From Coenobita brevimanus (lineage: Eukaryota > Arthropoda > Malacostraca > Decapoda > Coenobitidae): a stretch of 64,000 nt of DNA. This document shows, piece by piece, positions 9,250 to 20,279 of this stretch. The notes under the pieces were generated by a model. That model searched no databases, was not told the DNA's origin, and saw only the letters and a program-made list of their open reading frames with translations. The stretch spans positions 10,729,624 to 10,793,623 of the forward strand of contig CM064713.1 of the NCBI GenBank assembly GCA_032717465.1, read 5' to 3'. The position numbers and the translations under genes were made by a program. Positions within the stretch are counted from its first letter, which is position 1; each line of letters begins with the position of its first letter.

Positions 9250-11690
9250 GATAAATTATTTTCTGGTTAGGAGGGCCGATAGGAGGTTAGTGAGGGATGT
9301 TAAAGTTATAGGAAGTGAGGAGTGTGTGCAGCAGCACAAACTGTTGATTTGTGATATGGTGCTTAAAGAACAAGTGATGAAAAAGAGGACTTATGTACCT
9401 AGGAGGAAAATATGGAAGCTGAAAAACCAAGTAATAAGGGATAACTTCTACAGCGAGTTGAGGAGAGTGGTGGCTGAACAGGGAGCTGTAGACAGACGCG
9501 TTAATGAACAGTACAGAGCCCTCAAGAACAATTTCTTGAGAGTTACTGATGTAACATGCGGTTGGACAAGAGGACCATCAAGACATAAAGTAACTTGGTG
9601 GTGGGATGAGGGTGTAGAAGCTACAGTTAAGGAGAAAAGAAGGCTTTTCCGGGAATGGAAGAAGGGTGGTAGCAAAGAGGAATATTTGGCTGCCAAGCGG
9701 AGGGCTAGGAGAGAGGTATACAGGGCAAAGTCTGAGTCACAGACACTATTACTTGATAACCTAAATCATAGGGAAAGGAAAAACATGGTATTTAGGGTGG
9801 GAGGTCAGGTGAAGAGGGATAATCGGGATATTACAGGTGAGTAGTGTGTGAAGAATGATGAAGGAAGGGTAGTGGTGAACAGTGAGGATATTAAAGATGC
9901 ATGGAGAGAGCATTATAACCGGTTGTTGAATGAGGAGTTTGACTGGGACAGGGAAGGTTTGGAGCCAGCAGATCCAGTGTCTGGCCCTTGGCCTTTGATT
10001 GATACTGCTACTGTGAGTGAGGCAATAGGCAGGATGAAGGTGGGGAATGCAGCAGGTGTGTCTGGGTTGACTGCCGAAATGTTGAAGGCCTCAGCCGATA
10101 TAGGGGTGAGGTTAGTCACTGACCTGATAAATAGGATTATTTATGAGTGTGTTGTCTCAGATGATTGGCTGAAGAGTGTAATTGTAAATGTGTATAAAGG
10201 GAAAGGTGATGCCTGGAAAGAGGAAATTATAGAGGTATAAAGCTTTTAGATCAGGTAATGAAGGTAATCGAGAGAGTTTTAGAAGGTATGATTAGAGAAA
10301 GAGTGAATATTGATGAGATGCAGTTTGGGTTTATGCCAGGTAGGGGGACCACTGATGCTATATTCATTGTTCGACAGCTTCAGGAAAAATATATTGGTAG
10401 GAGAAGGGATCTTTATTTTGCTTTTGTTGATTTGGAAAAGGCCTTTGACAGAGTCCCTAGAGAGGTGGTGAAGTGGGCAATGAGAAAGCTTGGCTTGGAG
10501 TGGCTGGTTAGGGTGGTTATGACTATGTATGTGGGTGCTCACACCCAGGAAAGAGTGAATGGAGATTTGAGTGATGAGTTTTCCGTGAATGTTGGTGTGC
10601 ATCAGGGGGTCAGTCTTGAGTCCCATGTTGTTTATCATGGTACTTGAAGCTCTTTCACGTGACTTTAGAAACGGACTACTGTGGGAGTTGTTGTATGCGA
10701 TGATTTAGTGTTGATTGCAGAGAACGAAAGGGAGGCGGAGGAAAGGTTTAGGAAGTGGAGAGATGGTATGGGGCACAAGGGTTTAAGGGTAATTGCAGAT
10801 AAAACAAAAGTGATGATATCTAGGGTTGGTGGCGGTACTGTCAAAGACGAGGGAAAGTGGCCATGTGCAGTTTGCCACAAGGGCATGGGAAGTAATTCCA
10901 TCTTGTGCGGTGTTTGTGATAAATGGGTGCATAAGAGATGTAGTGGTATCAGAGGTAGACTGCGAGATAATACTGATTTTATGTGTACGAGGTGTCGGGG
11001 TGAGCAGGTGGAGATTGTCAGACGTGAAAGGATTGAACTTGCTGGTGAATCTCTTGAGTGTGTGGAAGAGTTTTGTTATTTGGGAGACATGTGTGCTGGA
11101 GGTGGGGCTGGAGCTAGCCCTGTGGCTAGGGTGAGAAGTGGTTGGAAGAAGTTCAGGGAGCTCTTGCCTCTCCTGACATTGAGAGGACTCTCCCTACGTG
11201 CTAAGGGGTCTTTGTATGCAGCATGTGTTAGGAGTGTAATGCTGTATGGTAGTGAGACCTGGGCAGTGAAGGAGGAAGATATTCGCCGGCTCAGACGTAC
11301 AGAAATGACAATGATTAGGTGAATGTGCAGTGCGTCCCTGCGTCCAAGGCCTGGAGGAGCTGGGTTTGCGATGGAAGAGTTGAGAGGCAGGATGGGACTG
11401 GAGTGTATTGGTGTTGTGATGGGGAGAGGTAGATTGAGATGGTTTGGACATGTGGAGAGGATGGGGGATGATAATTGGGTGAGGAAGGTGAGAAGTGTTA
11501 ATATTGGGGGTGGGGTTATGAGGGGTAGACCGAGAAAGACATGGGACGAGGTCATTAAGTGTGACCTCAGGGTTAAGGGACTGAACAGGGAGGCTGCAAT
11601 GGAACATGCAGCGTGGAGAGCCGCCATTAGGTGACCAAGGCCGACACATGCAAGCATGTTGGATCCTTTAAAAACGAAAACGAAAATGAT
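9250..11690 (+). mobile_element. RTE-like LINE relic with PHD-type finger (LINE D)
   Basis: 5'-truncated inside the endonuclease domain: the first readable residues are YFLVRRADRRLVRDVKVIGS. An endonuclease-to-RT linker follows at 9290-9840, ending at an in-frame TAG (9842-9844). The RT blocks are VGNAAGVSGLTAEMLK (10038-10086), GIKLLDQVMKVIE (10223-10272), QFGFMPGRGTTDAIFIVRQL and FAFVDLEKAFDRVPREVVKW (to 10470). A one-base gain near 10606 splits the HQGSVLSP box and a one-base loss near 10697 splits YADD; together they restore the frame. The frame then runs through a PHD-like finger (10856-11010) to RGLSLRAKGSLYAACVRSVM and WFGHVERM, ending near 11634. It is clearly dead, but several long frames remain. 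Confidence 0.85.
10856..11010 (+). other. PHD-like zinc finger inside LINE D
   Basis: The translated frame shows cysteine and histidine spacing C-x2-C, C-x2-C, then WVHKRC, then C-x2-C (PCAVC ... LCGVC ... WVHKRC ... CTRC). This is the C4HC3 pattern of a PHD finger. It sits just C-terminal to the RT palm motifs and before the conserved C-terminal region. All eight ligand positions are present although the element is dead. I recall similar fingers in this RT family from other invertebrates; the role in the element is unknown. Confidence 0.65.
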
Positions 11691-11712
11691 ATATATATAT
11701 ATATATATATAT
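11687..11712. repeat. (TA)n microsatellite at SINE head
   Basis: A short TA run lies between the 3' end of LINE D and the tRNA-like head of the next SINE. Confidence 0.9.
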
Positions 11713-12045
11713 GGAGCCTCTGTGGTACAGTGGTAAAGTGTGCATTTCGTACACTGGAGAGTGAGGGTTCGCACCCCGCCAGGGTAATAAACTTTGGAAA
11801 CGCTCTCCCGTCCATGTACTGCTTTGGCGGACACCAGGGGTGCTGTGGTTGAACCAATGTCGCATACTGTAAAGTATGTTTTCACCCAGTCGGTTTGCAC
11901 GGGCCGATTACACATGTTTCACAGACTACACACACATCCAAAGCCACTACAACCCTACAATCACACTTACAAGCACTTCTCACCCTAAATACAATCTCTA
12001 CCAGACAGCCTAAGCCACTTGGTAGAGATACACTGGCTGTATCGA
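11713..12045 (+). mobile_element. tRNA-derived SINE, copy 1 (3'-truncated)
   Basis: The head carries a box A-like TGGTACAGTGG and a box B-like GGGTTCGCACCC about 38 bases later, the internal polymerase III promoter of tRNA genes. A non-tRNA body follows. It shares a core such as CACTTCTCACCCTA and CCACTTGGTAGAGATACA with copies at 21741-22124 and 46281-46513. This copy stops at CTGGCTGTATCG, where the other copies continue, so it is truncated at the 3' end. Orientation is plus. It is not a functional tRNA gene, because the acceptor and anticodon stems do not fold convincingly. Confidence 0.75.
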
Positions 12046-12349
12046 TTATAATATTGTATAAACATAATATTCATGATGATATTGTACTGGCCTAATAATA
12101 TTCTAGAAACATAATACGTTTTAAACAAATTGTATACTTAACTGAACAAATGCATTATAGTTATATTGATTATAGAATATCGTATAACATATTGTAAAAT
12201 GTGTATGTATAACAGACATACACATATTACTGTGCATTGGTAATACTGCTAGGTCATTACATTACATATGGAGTTATTCCTTTAGTAATGACTAATATTT
12301 CACCTAACTTGTGTGATGATTCTGGTAATACAGAATTGTAGTAACATTG

Positions 12350-12860
12350 TATGAATTGCAACGCAATAATTGCATTGGACATAATTGAGTTGCAATTGTT
12401 ACATATCATTTGTAATTAAATAACTGTAGCAAGTGTAGCATAATTCTAATAACAATGCAGTAATATTGGAGTAACATTGTAGTAATACATAACTGCAACA
12501 TTGTATGATTTGTTACATAATTGTATTGTTACGTAATAATTGTATTGTACATAACTGTATTGTAATTGTGACATATCGTTTGTAGTTACATAATTGTAAC
12601 AACCGTAACATAATGCAATCGTTTGTCGTTACATAATTGTAGTATTTGCAGTAATATTGTAGTAACTGCAGTAATTCTGTAGTAACATAATTGTAACATT
12701 GTATGAATTGTTACATAATTGTATTATGTAATAATTGTATTGTACATAATTGTTATATATCGTTTGTAATTACATAATTGTAACAACTGTAACATAATGC
12801 AATCGTTTGTCATTACATAATTGTAGTAATTGCAGTAATATTGTAGTAACTGCAGTCCTG
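12350..12860. repeat. AT-rich degenerate tandem repeat, unit about 190-200 bp
   Basis: Blocks such as AACATAATGCAATCGTTTGT and AGTAATATTGTAGTAACTGC recur at intervals of roughly 190-200 bases (near 12610 and 12790, with a weaker copy near 12430). The stretch from 12050 is AT-rich without coding signs. Confidence 0.6.
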
Positions 12861-13346
12861 ACATCGATCCGGTCATGATGCGGTCGATGATAGTCATGAT
12901 GTGCCTTGCCACTAGCTCGTGGAGAACAACAATTTGCTTTTTGTTTCACTTATAGGAGGAGTTTATGTGATATTTTGACATTTGTAGTAACACTTACACC
13001 TATTTTCATTTGTTTGTTATGTGATCTTACTGTATTTTTTTTTTTTTTTATCATTGATTTTCTATAGTTTGTTTTTCTTCGTTTGTCTACGCTTTTTCGG
13101 TGTTGTCCGAAGTTGCATAATTGCTGGTTAATTCCCTTAGGACCCTTTTTTAGGGTTTAATTTATATTGCACATATATTAATGAAAATGATATTATATAG
13201 CCCCATATTTTGTTATTTTATATAAAAAATATTTATACACTAAATACAGTATTAATTATATACACTGACTTGTTCACTTGTACCTATCGTGGGCAATATA
13301 TATGTCAGCACTGTGTGGAAATCTTTTTCTTCACGATTGTGTGTAA
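12861..13346. other. AT-rich stretch without recognised feature
   Basis: Contains a poly-T run near 13031 and no sustained reading frame. I see no RNA gene or transposon end. Confidence 0.5.
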
Positions 13347-13548
13347 GATTTCTCACCCTCTGGTAGCTGTGGTGAAGAAATGAGTGAAAAAAAGTGAGTA
13401 AGATGAGTTGTGAATATGAGCTTGGTATTTGCTTCGTCGTCTTGACCTCTTCAATCCTTGCGTCAGCGTGATGTTGGTGGAGGTAGGGGACGGATGGAGA
13501 GAAGGGTGATGGTCTGTTGGTTGTTGCTGTTCTTGCATTTCGTTTGCT
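13347..13548 (+). repeat. 202-bp direct repeat, copy 1
   Basis: Begins GATTTCTCACCCTCTGGTAG and ends TTGCATTTCGTTTGCT. By eye it is base-for-base identical to 14094-14295. The flanks of the two copies differ. Confidence 0.9.
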
Positions 13549-14093
13549 AACGTCATTTGTGTTGGCCATTTTTTTTTCTTTTCCTGGTTTTCCTTGTAAC
13601 TTACTTTGTCTGTTTCCACTAGGTAGCTTTAATTAATAGATGTTTAATACGGTTCTTTTAATCGCTCACAGAGCAACTGTGATAGTATATTTTCTTAATT
13701 ATATACTTTGTAGATGTAATAATGCATAGCTGTATGTATGAAGCACGTATTTTATGTAGGTATAAATGGTAATACTCGTTGACAGTAAATAAATGCTATA
13801 ATAAATGAATGAATATATACAGTGTAGAATATTTATTGTTGGTGCAAGTATTTAGTGATTGAATTATGCAGATAATGGAAGTAGGTATTTGTATTTATGT
13901 TGTAACTATACAGCACGTTTTATATGTTTGTGCAAAAAGTGTCGTCTACCACTGTGTCTATCACTGTGTATTGTATAAATGAAGTAACTATGTAACTCAT
14001 TAGTTTTTACTGTGGTGGAAATGGTGTGAATGGTGGTGTCACACACGAGTTGATTAACGTGGCATCGTCTCAGCTAACACGCACATTGACGTC
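13549..14093. other. Spacer between 202-bp repeats
   Basis: AT-rich sequence with no reading frame, transposon end or RNA gene that I can support. Confidence 0.5.
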
Positions 14094-14295
14094 GATTTCT
14101 CACCCTCTGGTAGCTGTGGTGAAGAAATGAGTGAAAAAAAGTGAGTAAGATGAGTTGTGAATATGAGCTTGGTATTTGCTTCGTCGTCTTGACCTCTTCA
14201 ATCCTTGCGTCAGCGTGATGTTGGTGGAGGTAGGGGACGGATGGAGAGAAGGGTGATGGTCTGTTGGTTGTTGCTGTTCTTGCATTTCGTTTGCT
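14094..14295 (+). repeat. 202-bp direct repeat, copy 2
   Basis: Identical to 13347-13548 by eye. The pair explains the duplicated antisense reading frames seen in both places, so those frames should not be read as genes. Confidence 0.9.
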
Positions 14296-14660
14296 TGTTT
14301 TGTTTTTCTTTCTCAATTTATTCTCGGTCCTTTTTTCTTGTGATTTACTTGTTGTGGGATAAAGACTGCCGCTACTTGTAGGTGAGTGTAGAAGATTATA
14401 GAGACGACTTGTAGACTTGTTACTTGCAGTTGATCGTAGATTATTGTAGTTCGTTGGTTCGTCGTAGAAATCGGAAGACTGTTTGTATCAATATTTTGTT
14501 AAACTACTGGCAAGGCGTCGTGTGACCTCTTCACTTCTACATCAGCATGATGATCGGGGAGATGGAGGGGGGGTTGGAGAGAATACTGTTAGGAGCAGGT
14601 TGTGAGTTGTTGGATGTACAAGTTATTGTTTGTTTTCTATCTTGATAATGTAGACTCAAC

Positions 14661-14795
14661 TGTACACTCGTAGACTCGTAGGCTCGTAGGCTTGTAGACT
14701 TGTAGGCTCATAGGCTTGTAGACTTGTAGACCCGTAGACTAGTAGGCATATAGGCTCGCAGGCTTGTAGACTCTTAGACTCGTAAGGTTGTAGCT
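14661..14795. repeat. Minisatellite of about 10-bp units (GTAGRCTYGTAGRCT)
   Basis: A run of degenerate decamers of the form GTAGACTCGT / GTAGGCTTGT, about a dozen units. It decays on both sides into GTAG-rich sequence. Confidence 0.8.
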
Positions 14796-14914
14796 TGTAT
14801 TTTGTAGGAATTCATTGTAGAACTGAAGCTAATCTTGGTTAGAGTCTCTCCTGCTGTTGTAGAAATTCACTGTAGATTCGTAGACGAAGTTCGTACGTTT
14901 GCTGCCACCATATC

Positions 14915-15140
14915 TTGTAGAAACTTTGTAACTTCTTGTAGTGTGTTTTGTAGATCAGTTATACATATATTAGACTCGTGCATGAGCGGTTGTTATACGT
15001 GAGTAGTTCTGTAAGTAGATAATATTCGTTCCCTTTTGTCATGCAATGACAGGAGAGGTAAAGATTAGTATGGGACTATTTTTATTTGTCTTGGAAATAT
15101 TAATAAAGTCTCTCACACACGAGTGAAGTATAGAGTAGAG
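14915..15140 (+). repeat. Inverted repeat, left arm (pairs with 15481-15707)
   Basis: The arm runs from TTGTAGAAACTTTGTAACTT to GAAGTATAGAGTAGAGT and is matched in reverse complement at 15481-15707 at roughly 93-95% identity by eye. The spacer between arms is about 340 bases and has no reading frame. Confidence 0.85.
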
Positions 15141-15480
15141 TATTGTAAAGGACTGTAAAATATCTTAATACATAATAACCAGCAACATACATAATATAGT
15201 CTAGAGGTTAGGTCAATGTCAAACCTAGGGGCCAAAGGAGGTGTCATTAGCACCTCTCCAGAATGTCTCACACCAGCACAATAGCCCACAATCAGCGCCT
15301 CGTGACCCTACACACACATACGCACACACAGGCTTCTAGAACATTTCAACAACAGTATAGCCCACGTGACACGACCCCTGCTAAACGAGAATGTAGGAAT
15401 TAGACATCAGAAGGGGGCTGGCGATCGTAGCGAGAGGGTGGCAGAGAGAGATAAAGCGAGACAGGGAGGTAGCTAGCGGG

Positions 15481-15705
15481 ACTCTACTTTATACTTCACT
15501 CGTGTGTGAGAGACTTTGTTAATATTTCCAAGACAAATAGAAATGGTCCCATACCAATCTTTATCCCTCCTGTCATTTCATGACAAAAGGGAACGAATAT
15601 TATCTACTTACAAAACTACTCACGTATAACAACCGCTCGTCCACGAGTCTAAAATATGTATAACTGATCTACAAAACACACTACAAGAAGCTACGAAGTT
15701 TCTGC

Positions 15706-15707
<2 letters not shown>
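15481..15707 (-). repeat. Inverted repeat, right arm (pairs with 14915-15140)
   Basis: Reverse-complement partner of the left arm, starting ACTCTACTTTATACTTCACT. It runs straight into a (CA)n tract at its outer end. Confidence 0.85.

Positions 15708-15800
<93 letters not shown>
15707..15800. repeat. (CA)n microsatellite
   Basis: An uninterrupted CA run of about 47 units. Confidence 0.97.
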
Positions 15801-15803
<3 letters not shown>

Positions 15804-15922
15804 ACTTTACTGGAGGTCAGGAAATCAAAACTACGACTGTACATCATCTGCCACCAATTTATATATCTTCATATTGCTAGACTCCTCAGCACTGTATAGG
15901 CCGGCCACAAACAAATCACTTT

Positions 15923-15928
<6 letters not shown>

Positions 15929-16015
<87 letters not shown>

Positions 16016-16029
16016 TGCCTATTTCTGTT

Positions 16030-16122
<93 letters not shown>

Positions 16123-16138
16123 TGCCTATTTCTGTTTG
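15929..16138. repeat. Two (TA)n tracts with duplicated 20-bp spacer
   Basis: TA runs at 15929-16012 and 16032-16119 are each followed by AAATTGCCTATTTCTGTTTG. The whole unit, repeat plus spacer, appears to have been duplicated. Confidence 0.9.
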
Positions 16139-16180
16139 TCTTTTTCTCTCACTTGCAAACCCACCCACACGCTTATGCAA

Positions 16181-19130
16181 TAGGGTGGAGGGAAAACACA
16201 TGAAAAAAAATTTTCACAGAACTCGAATCGGCGAGGGTGTACTTTTTTGTAGGATAATGAGGCAAACTTATTGTTAAAATATCAACTTCCTGTGTCAATT
16301 TTAAGACGTGTCACCAAGAGCTTGTTTTTTAATATTAAATATGAAATTTCTGTCATAAGAAAACGTTAAATTTGCAGCTTTCAGCTAGAGTGAACTTTAC
16401 TGATATTTTGGCCTTTGGCCTATTTTGAGTTTGACACAGTGACTCTTTAATTATATTTTTGTAACCATTAATATAAAGTCCACTCTACCCAGGTCTACCA
16501 CGAGGAGGTAAGCTGCTTGGACCCACACCATGCCCATCCCATCCTCCCATCCAAGTTTTTTTTTTTTTTTTTTTTTTTTTGTAGTCTTTCTTTGTGTTGT
16601 ATGAGGGCATTAGTTGTCTTGATTCGATCTGTACTTTAACATACCCATCTCTTCTGTCGTTTCCAATCACATATTTTGAGGCCTGGGTCATAAGATTGAT
16701 GTGACGCTCTACGGCTTGAGTGTGACACGAATATTTTGGTGGAGAGGCAACATTTGTCACGAATGTTTCAAACAATGCACTCTCAGACATGCCCTAAGTT
16801 AGAGAAGGCTCGTACACTTCTCTCCAATCAATCATTGAAAATAGTCTCTTGCTTCAAAATTTAGTTCTGGTACTTGAAAAATGCGTTTCTTTTGGGGCTC
16901 TTCCTTCCTGGCTCTCATGATCCTCCTACATGCCAGTTTTCAGATATGTGGCATCTCGTCATAAAGCATTGCTGCTAGCAAGTTTTCACTGTGTGCAAAA
17001 TAGGCATTTCTCTGAGTTACTGAATTTGATCTTTTGCTCATTGTCTTGCAGTTCTTTAGTTAGTTCAATCATCTTGAAAATGTGTTGTGGACCACTGTGA
17101 GAGTTAGGATTTGACATGATGATAAACCACATTGGTGCATATATCTTAACAATATACTCTGTCATCCTAACAAGACTCTCTGATGGATGAGCTGTAGATA
17201 AATATAGCCTGCATACTCGATTTGCCATTGTTAGCCATCTAGAATGGCAGAGTTTTTCTGGCTGCCTGACTTCCAGACTTGTACTGCAATGACCATCTCT
17301 GATCGCCAAACAAATCTCGTACAGGTTTCTGATCATCACTGAGGTCCTTAACAATGTCATCATCCAGCTGTGGCATGGCAGAAGATCCTATTTGATGAAA
17401 ATTTGTAATTGGTTTATTCTGACAGTAGGGAAGCTCTTTTCCAATTGGTCCTGTGAATGATCTTGGCCCATGAGTTACTCCATCTAGTTCTTGAAAGAGG
17501 TGTCTCAGTGGCAGTTCATTGCAGTGCAAAAGACACACAAACCAATGTAATGCATGTCCTACATGATCCTCGAGAGCTCTAATTGTTCCATTTCTCCAGC
17601 CGGTGTTGACGTTTGTCCCGTCACACCCAACAGCTAGAAGTTTCCTAGGGTCAATATAAGGTCACTCAAAAACATTAGAATTGATGCACTTACTGATTTA
17701 GCTGTTCCATCTTTTGGTGTCACATGCCCTAGAAAGTTATGTCCTGATTCTACAATAATGACAGTATGCTCCTCTGTAACGTTCTTTCTGTGATAAACAC
17801 CATCCTTCAATTTATCTTGAGTAATCGTCACATCTTTTCGACCATCAAAATATAGAGATGTAACCTCGTCTTGTTTCCTGCTTTTAGCCATTACTTAGAA
17901 CGACGTTGGGATCTTGCTCGCCTCAGTTTGTGCCTGTCGATAACGCTGGTACTGTCAGTGCTGCTTATGAGGCCCATATCTTGTAGGGTAGCAGTTGCTA
18001 TTGCTGCAGCAGCCCTATCAGATAAGCCGTATCTGTCACATTCTCTAGCAAGAGTTTTCATAGGAGTTCACATATGTGTTGAGTCTGTTGACTTTGTTGT
18101 GTTAGCTTTCAGTCCTGGGTATTCAGAATCAATGTCCACTGACTCTTCACTATCATAGTCAAATATATCTTCTAATTCAGCTAATTGTAGCTTCCTTTTC
18201 TTGGAGTTTTCATACGCCTCTACTTGTGTCTTAAGCTTCTGTTCTCTGCTTTGCTTCCTCTGTAATTTGGCTGTCTCTGCCTTATCCAGTGTAGATATAT
18301 ACATTTTTCGGTGCGTTCGCTGGTCTTTCAGAATCTCTTGTTCTAACTTGGGAACTCTAATTTCTTTTAGGCAAAGGCAGTGTTCTACACACTGGCAACT
18401 TGCTATATCAAACAATTTAAGACTTGAATCAGCAAATTTCGTTACCTTTGTTTTTGCTGATTCTGTATCCATTCGATTCTTTGGAATCTTTAAGATCTGA
18501 TTTCTATATGCACTATGGTATCTGGAGATTCTGTCTGTTACTGATTTCAAGCTATATGTTGGGATTGATGCTGACTTCCAAATACCAATCACCACTTCAG
18601 CTATTCTTCCTGAAACAAACCGCACATCTGGTTCTTTCTCGCATTTCTGTTCCTCTTTGATTTTCATTGTTTCGTAAAAGTAATGTTTTATAATGTCTTT
18701 GTATGTGGGGAGACAGTTATTTTTTAGTCTTTCGGGTTGTGCAAACACAATATGTTCAGTATCACTTCTAGTAACATGCTTCAGTTCTGACTTTTTCGCC
18801 ATCATGTCGCTAATTTCTTTGATTTGGTCTGTAAAGGGAGATAAATATCAGTTTCATATATTCATATAATGTCAGTTATAAGGCTATAGTAGAGTGTTAA
18901 ATGAGCAATGAAAAGAAAGACCAATTAAACAGACATTTAAAACACACCATGTTCCGAATATTGGCCTAACATATATGCATAACTATAGCAAAACTTTGAT
19001 GCCTTGGTGACACGTCTTAACATTTCAGTATGACTCTTAAATTATGCATGTGAAATGTGTGTCAACAGAAGTAAAAATCCTATGCCTCGCCATTTCAAAA
19101 TTCAAGAGTTGGAAATTTCACTCCACCCTA
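16181..19130 (-). mobile_element. DNA transposon with 8-bp target duplication (hAT-like ends), element 2
   Basis: The 2950-bp element begins TAGGGTGGAG at 16181 and ends with its reverse complement at 19130; 14 of the first 15 bases match. It is flanked on both sides by TTATGCAA (16173-16180 and 19131-19138), an 8-bp target duplication. A second inverted block, TTAAGACGTGTCACCAAG, lies 120 bases from the left end and 110 bases from the right end, so the termini are bipartite. Inside, on the minus strand, lies a transposase-like pseudogene. An 8-bp duplication is typical of hAT elements, but also of P and some other superfamilies, so the superfamily is inference. The element sits directly beside the (TA)n tracts. 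Confidence 0.85.
16485..18805 (-). pseudogene. Transposase-like gene of element 2, broken
   Basis: Reads from an ATG at 18805 for 245 codons to a TGA at 18068, then on in the same frame (CDRYGLSDRAAAAIATATLQ), so that stop is a lesion. Frameshifts follow near 17895, 17660 and 17270, with further stops below 16986. Family blocks are: LYFDGRKDVT (about 17820-17850), GCDGTNVNTG (about 17603-17632), VCLLHCNELPLRHLFQELDG (about 17480-17540), CHSRWLTMANRVCRLYLST (about 17200-17256), YAPMWF (about 17130) and CHTQAVERHINLM (about 16690-16728). The order and blocks match a family I recall from many invertebrates that usually lacks a name. The acidic CDGTN block may be part of an RNase H-like core (inference). 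No zinc finger is obvious at the N terminus. The coding part lies wholly between the inverted termini. Confidence 0.8.
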
Positions 19131-19138
19131 TTATGCAA

Positions 19139-20279
19139 ACCCATCCCCCCCCCCCCAAATACACACACATTTCCTTTACATTAAGCTATGAAACTCACTA
19201 AAACGGTTCCACAGTAACCCCATTAACTGGCGCTACATCATTCCTCACTCAGTGTTGTACTGCCTGTTGATGGATTATCGCCTGGTGGTTTCCTGAAACT
19301 TTGGAAACAACAAACTGTGGTGGGTGGTTACCTCATGAGTAGTTACTAGGGTAAGGGAAGAAGTTGGTGTCTTTAATCTCTCAGTCGTAGATATGTACAA
19401 GGGAGTGGTGGGGATCAGCAGCTTTCCGCTTCGAATTTCTTATTTATTGACGAAGGAACATAAAGACTCAGCTTTGGGTCTTGAACTCGCCCACCGCCGT
19501 CAAAGTACTGACAGGTTACATGGATGTGTGAAATGGGAGAAGGGTGAATGAGGAATGTAAGATAGTGTTGCTTGAACGAGGATGAAAAGGCGTATAGATG
19601 GGAAGCATGAAGGTGTGGTGTGTAGGGTTAGGTACAAATGCGAGTTGACGGTGTAAAGAAACGGCTGCATTGCTGATGAGTGGTGAATGCCAGAGGGTAA
19701 TAAATTATTATATGTGTCAATGGTGTATGTGTGCTAAGTTCTGGTTTGAGATGGTGAAAGTGGCAATGATTATCAGGTAAGCAACCTGCGATGATTGAGG
19801 TTAGGCAGAAAAAAAGATAGTTTTGGATCCAACTGAATCAACTGGAGCGACTGATGCCCAGGAGCTTTAGTGTTCTTGATGAATGACGTGAATGGGTGAG
19901 CTGACACTGGTCGTTGGATGAAGTTATGGATTGCTATGGAATACCAGAGGAGAACGATAATGGAAGGCGACTGAAGGACATGTCAGGGAAGGACGTGATG
20001 GACTGGTATAATGAGATTTTATTAAAAAATAAAAAATAAAAGGCGGACATATCTGCACGTTTCAGAGACACGGGAAATAATAGCACATGCTTGTAGAGAG
20101 GAAGATGCTTGGGAGTGTCGTTGATATGAGGGCGATGTGAGGAAGCTGCAACGGTTTATCCTGTCATATTGTTTGGATATGCAAGACTAAACTAAGAGGC
20201 GCGATGTGGATAAAGTGAGAGGGGAACAGCCAGAGTGAAAGACTGGAAGTAGAAAATCAGAGAAAGAAAGAACTGACAA
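19139..20279. other. Unassigned sequence
   Basis: Starts with a poly-C run at about 19147-19158. I see no sustained frame. The right part may belong to the LINE relic that follows, but it is too decayed to place. Confidence 0.4.

Noticed and set aside
11713..11790. Possible tRNA gene
   Set aside because: Box A and box B are present, but the stems do not fold well and the sequence continues into a shared SINE body.
13252..14316. Duplicated antisense frames with identical peptides
   Set aside because: Explained by the 202-bp direct repeat.
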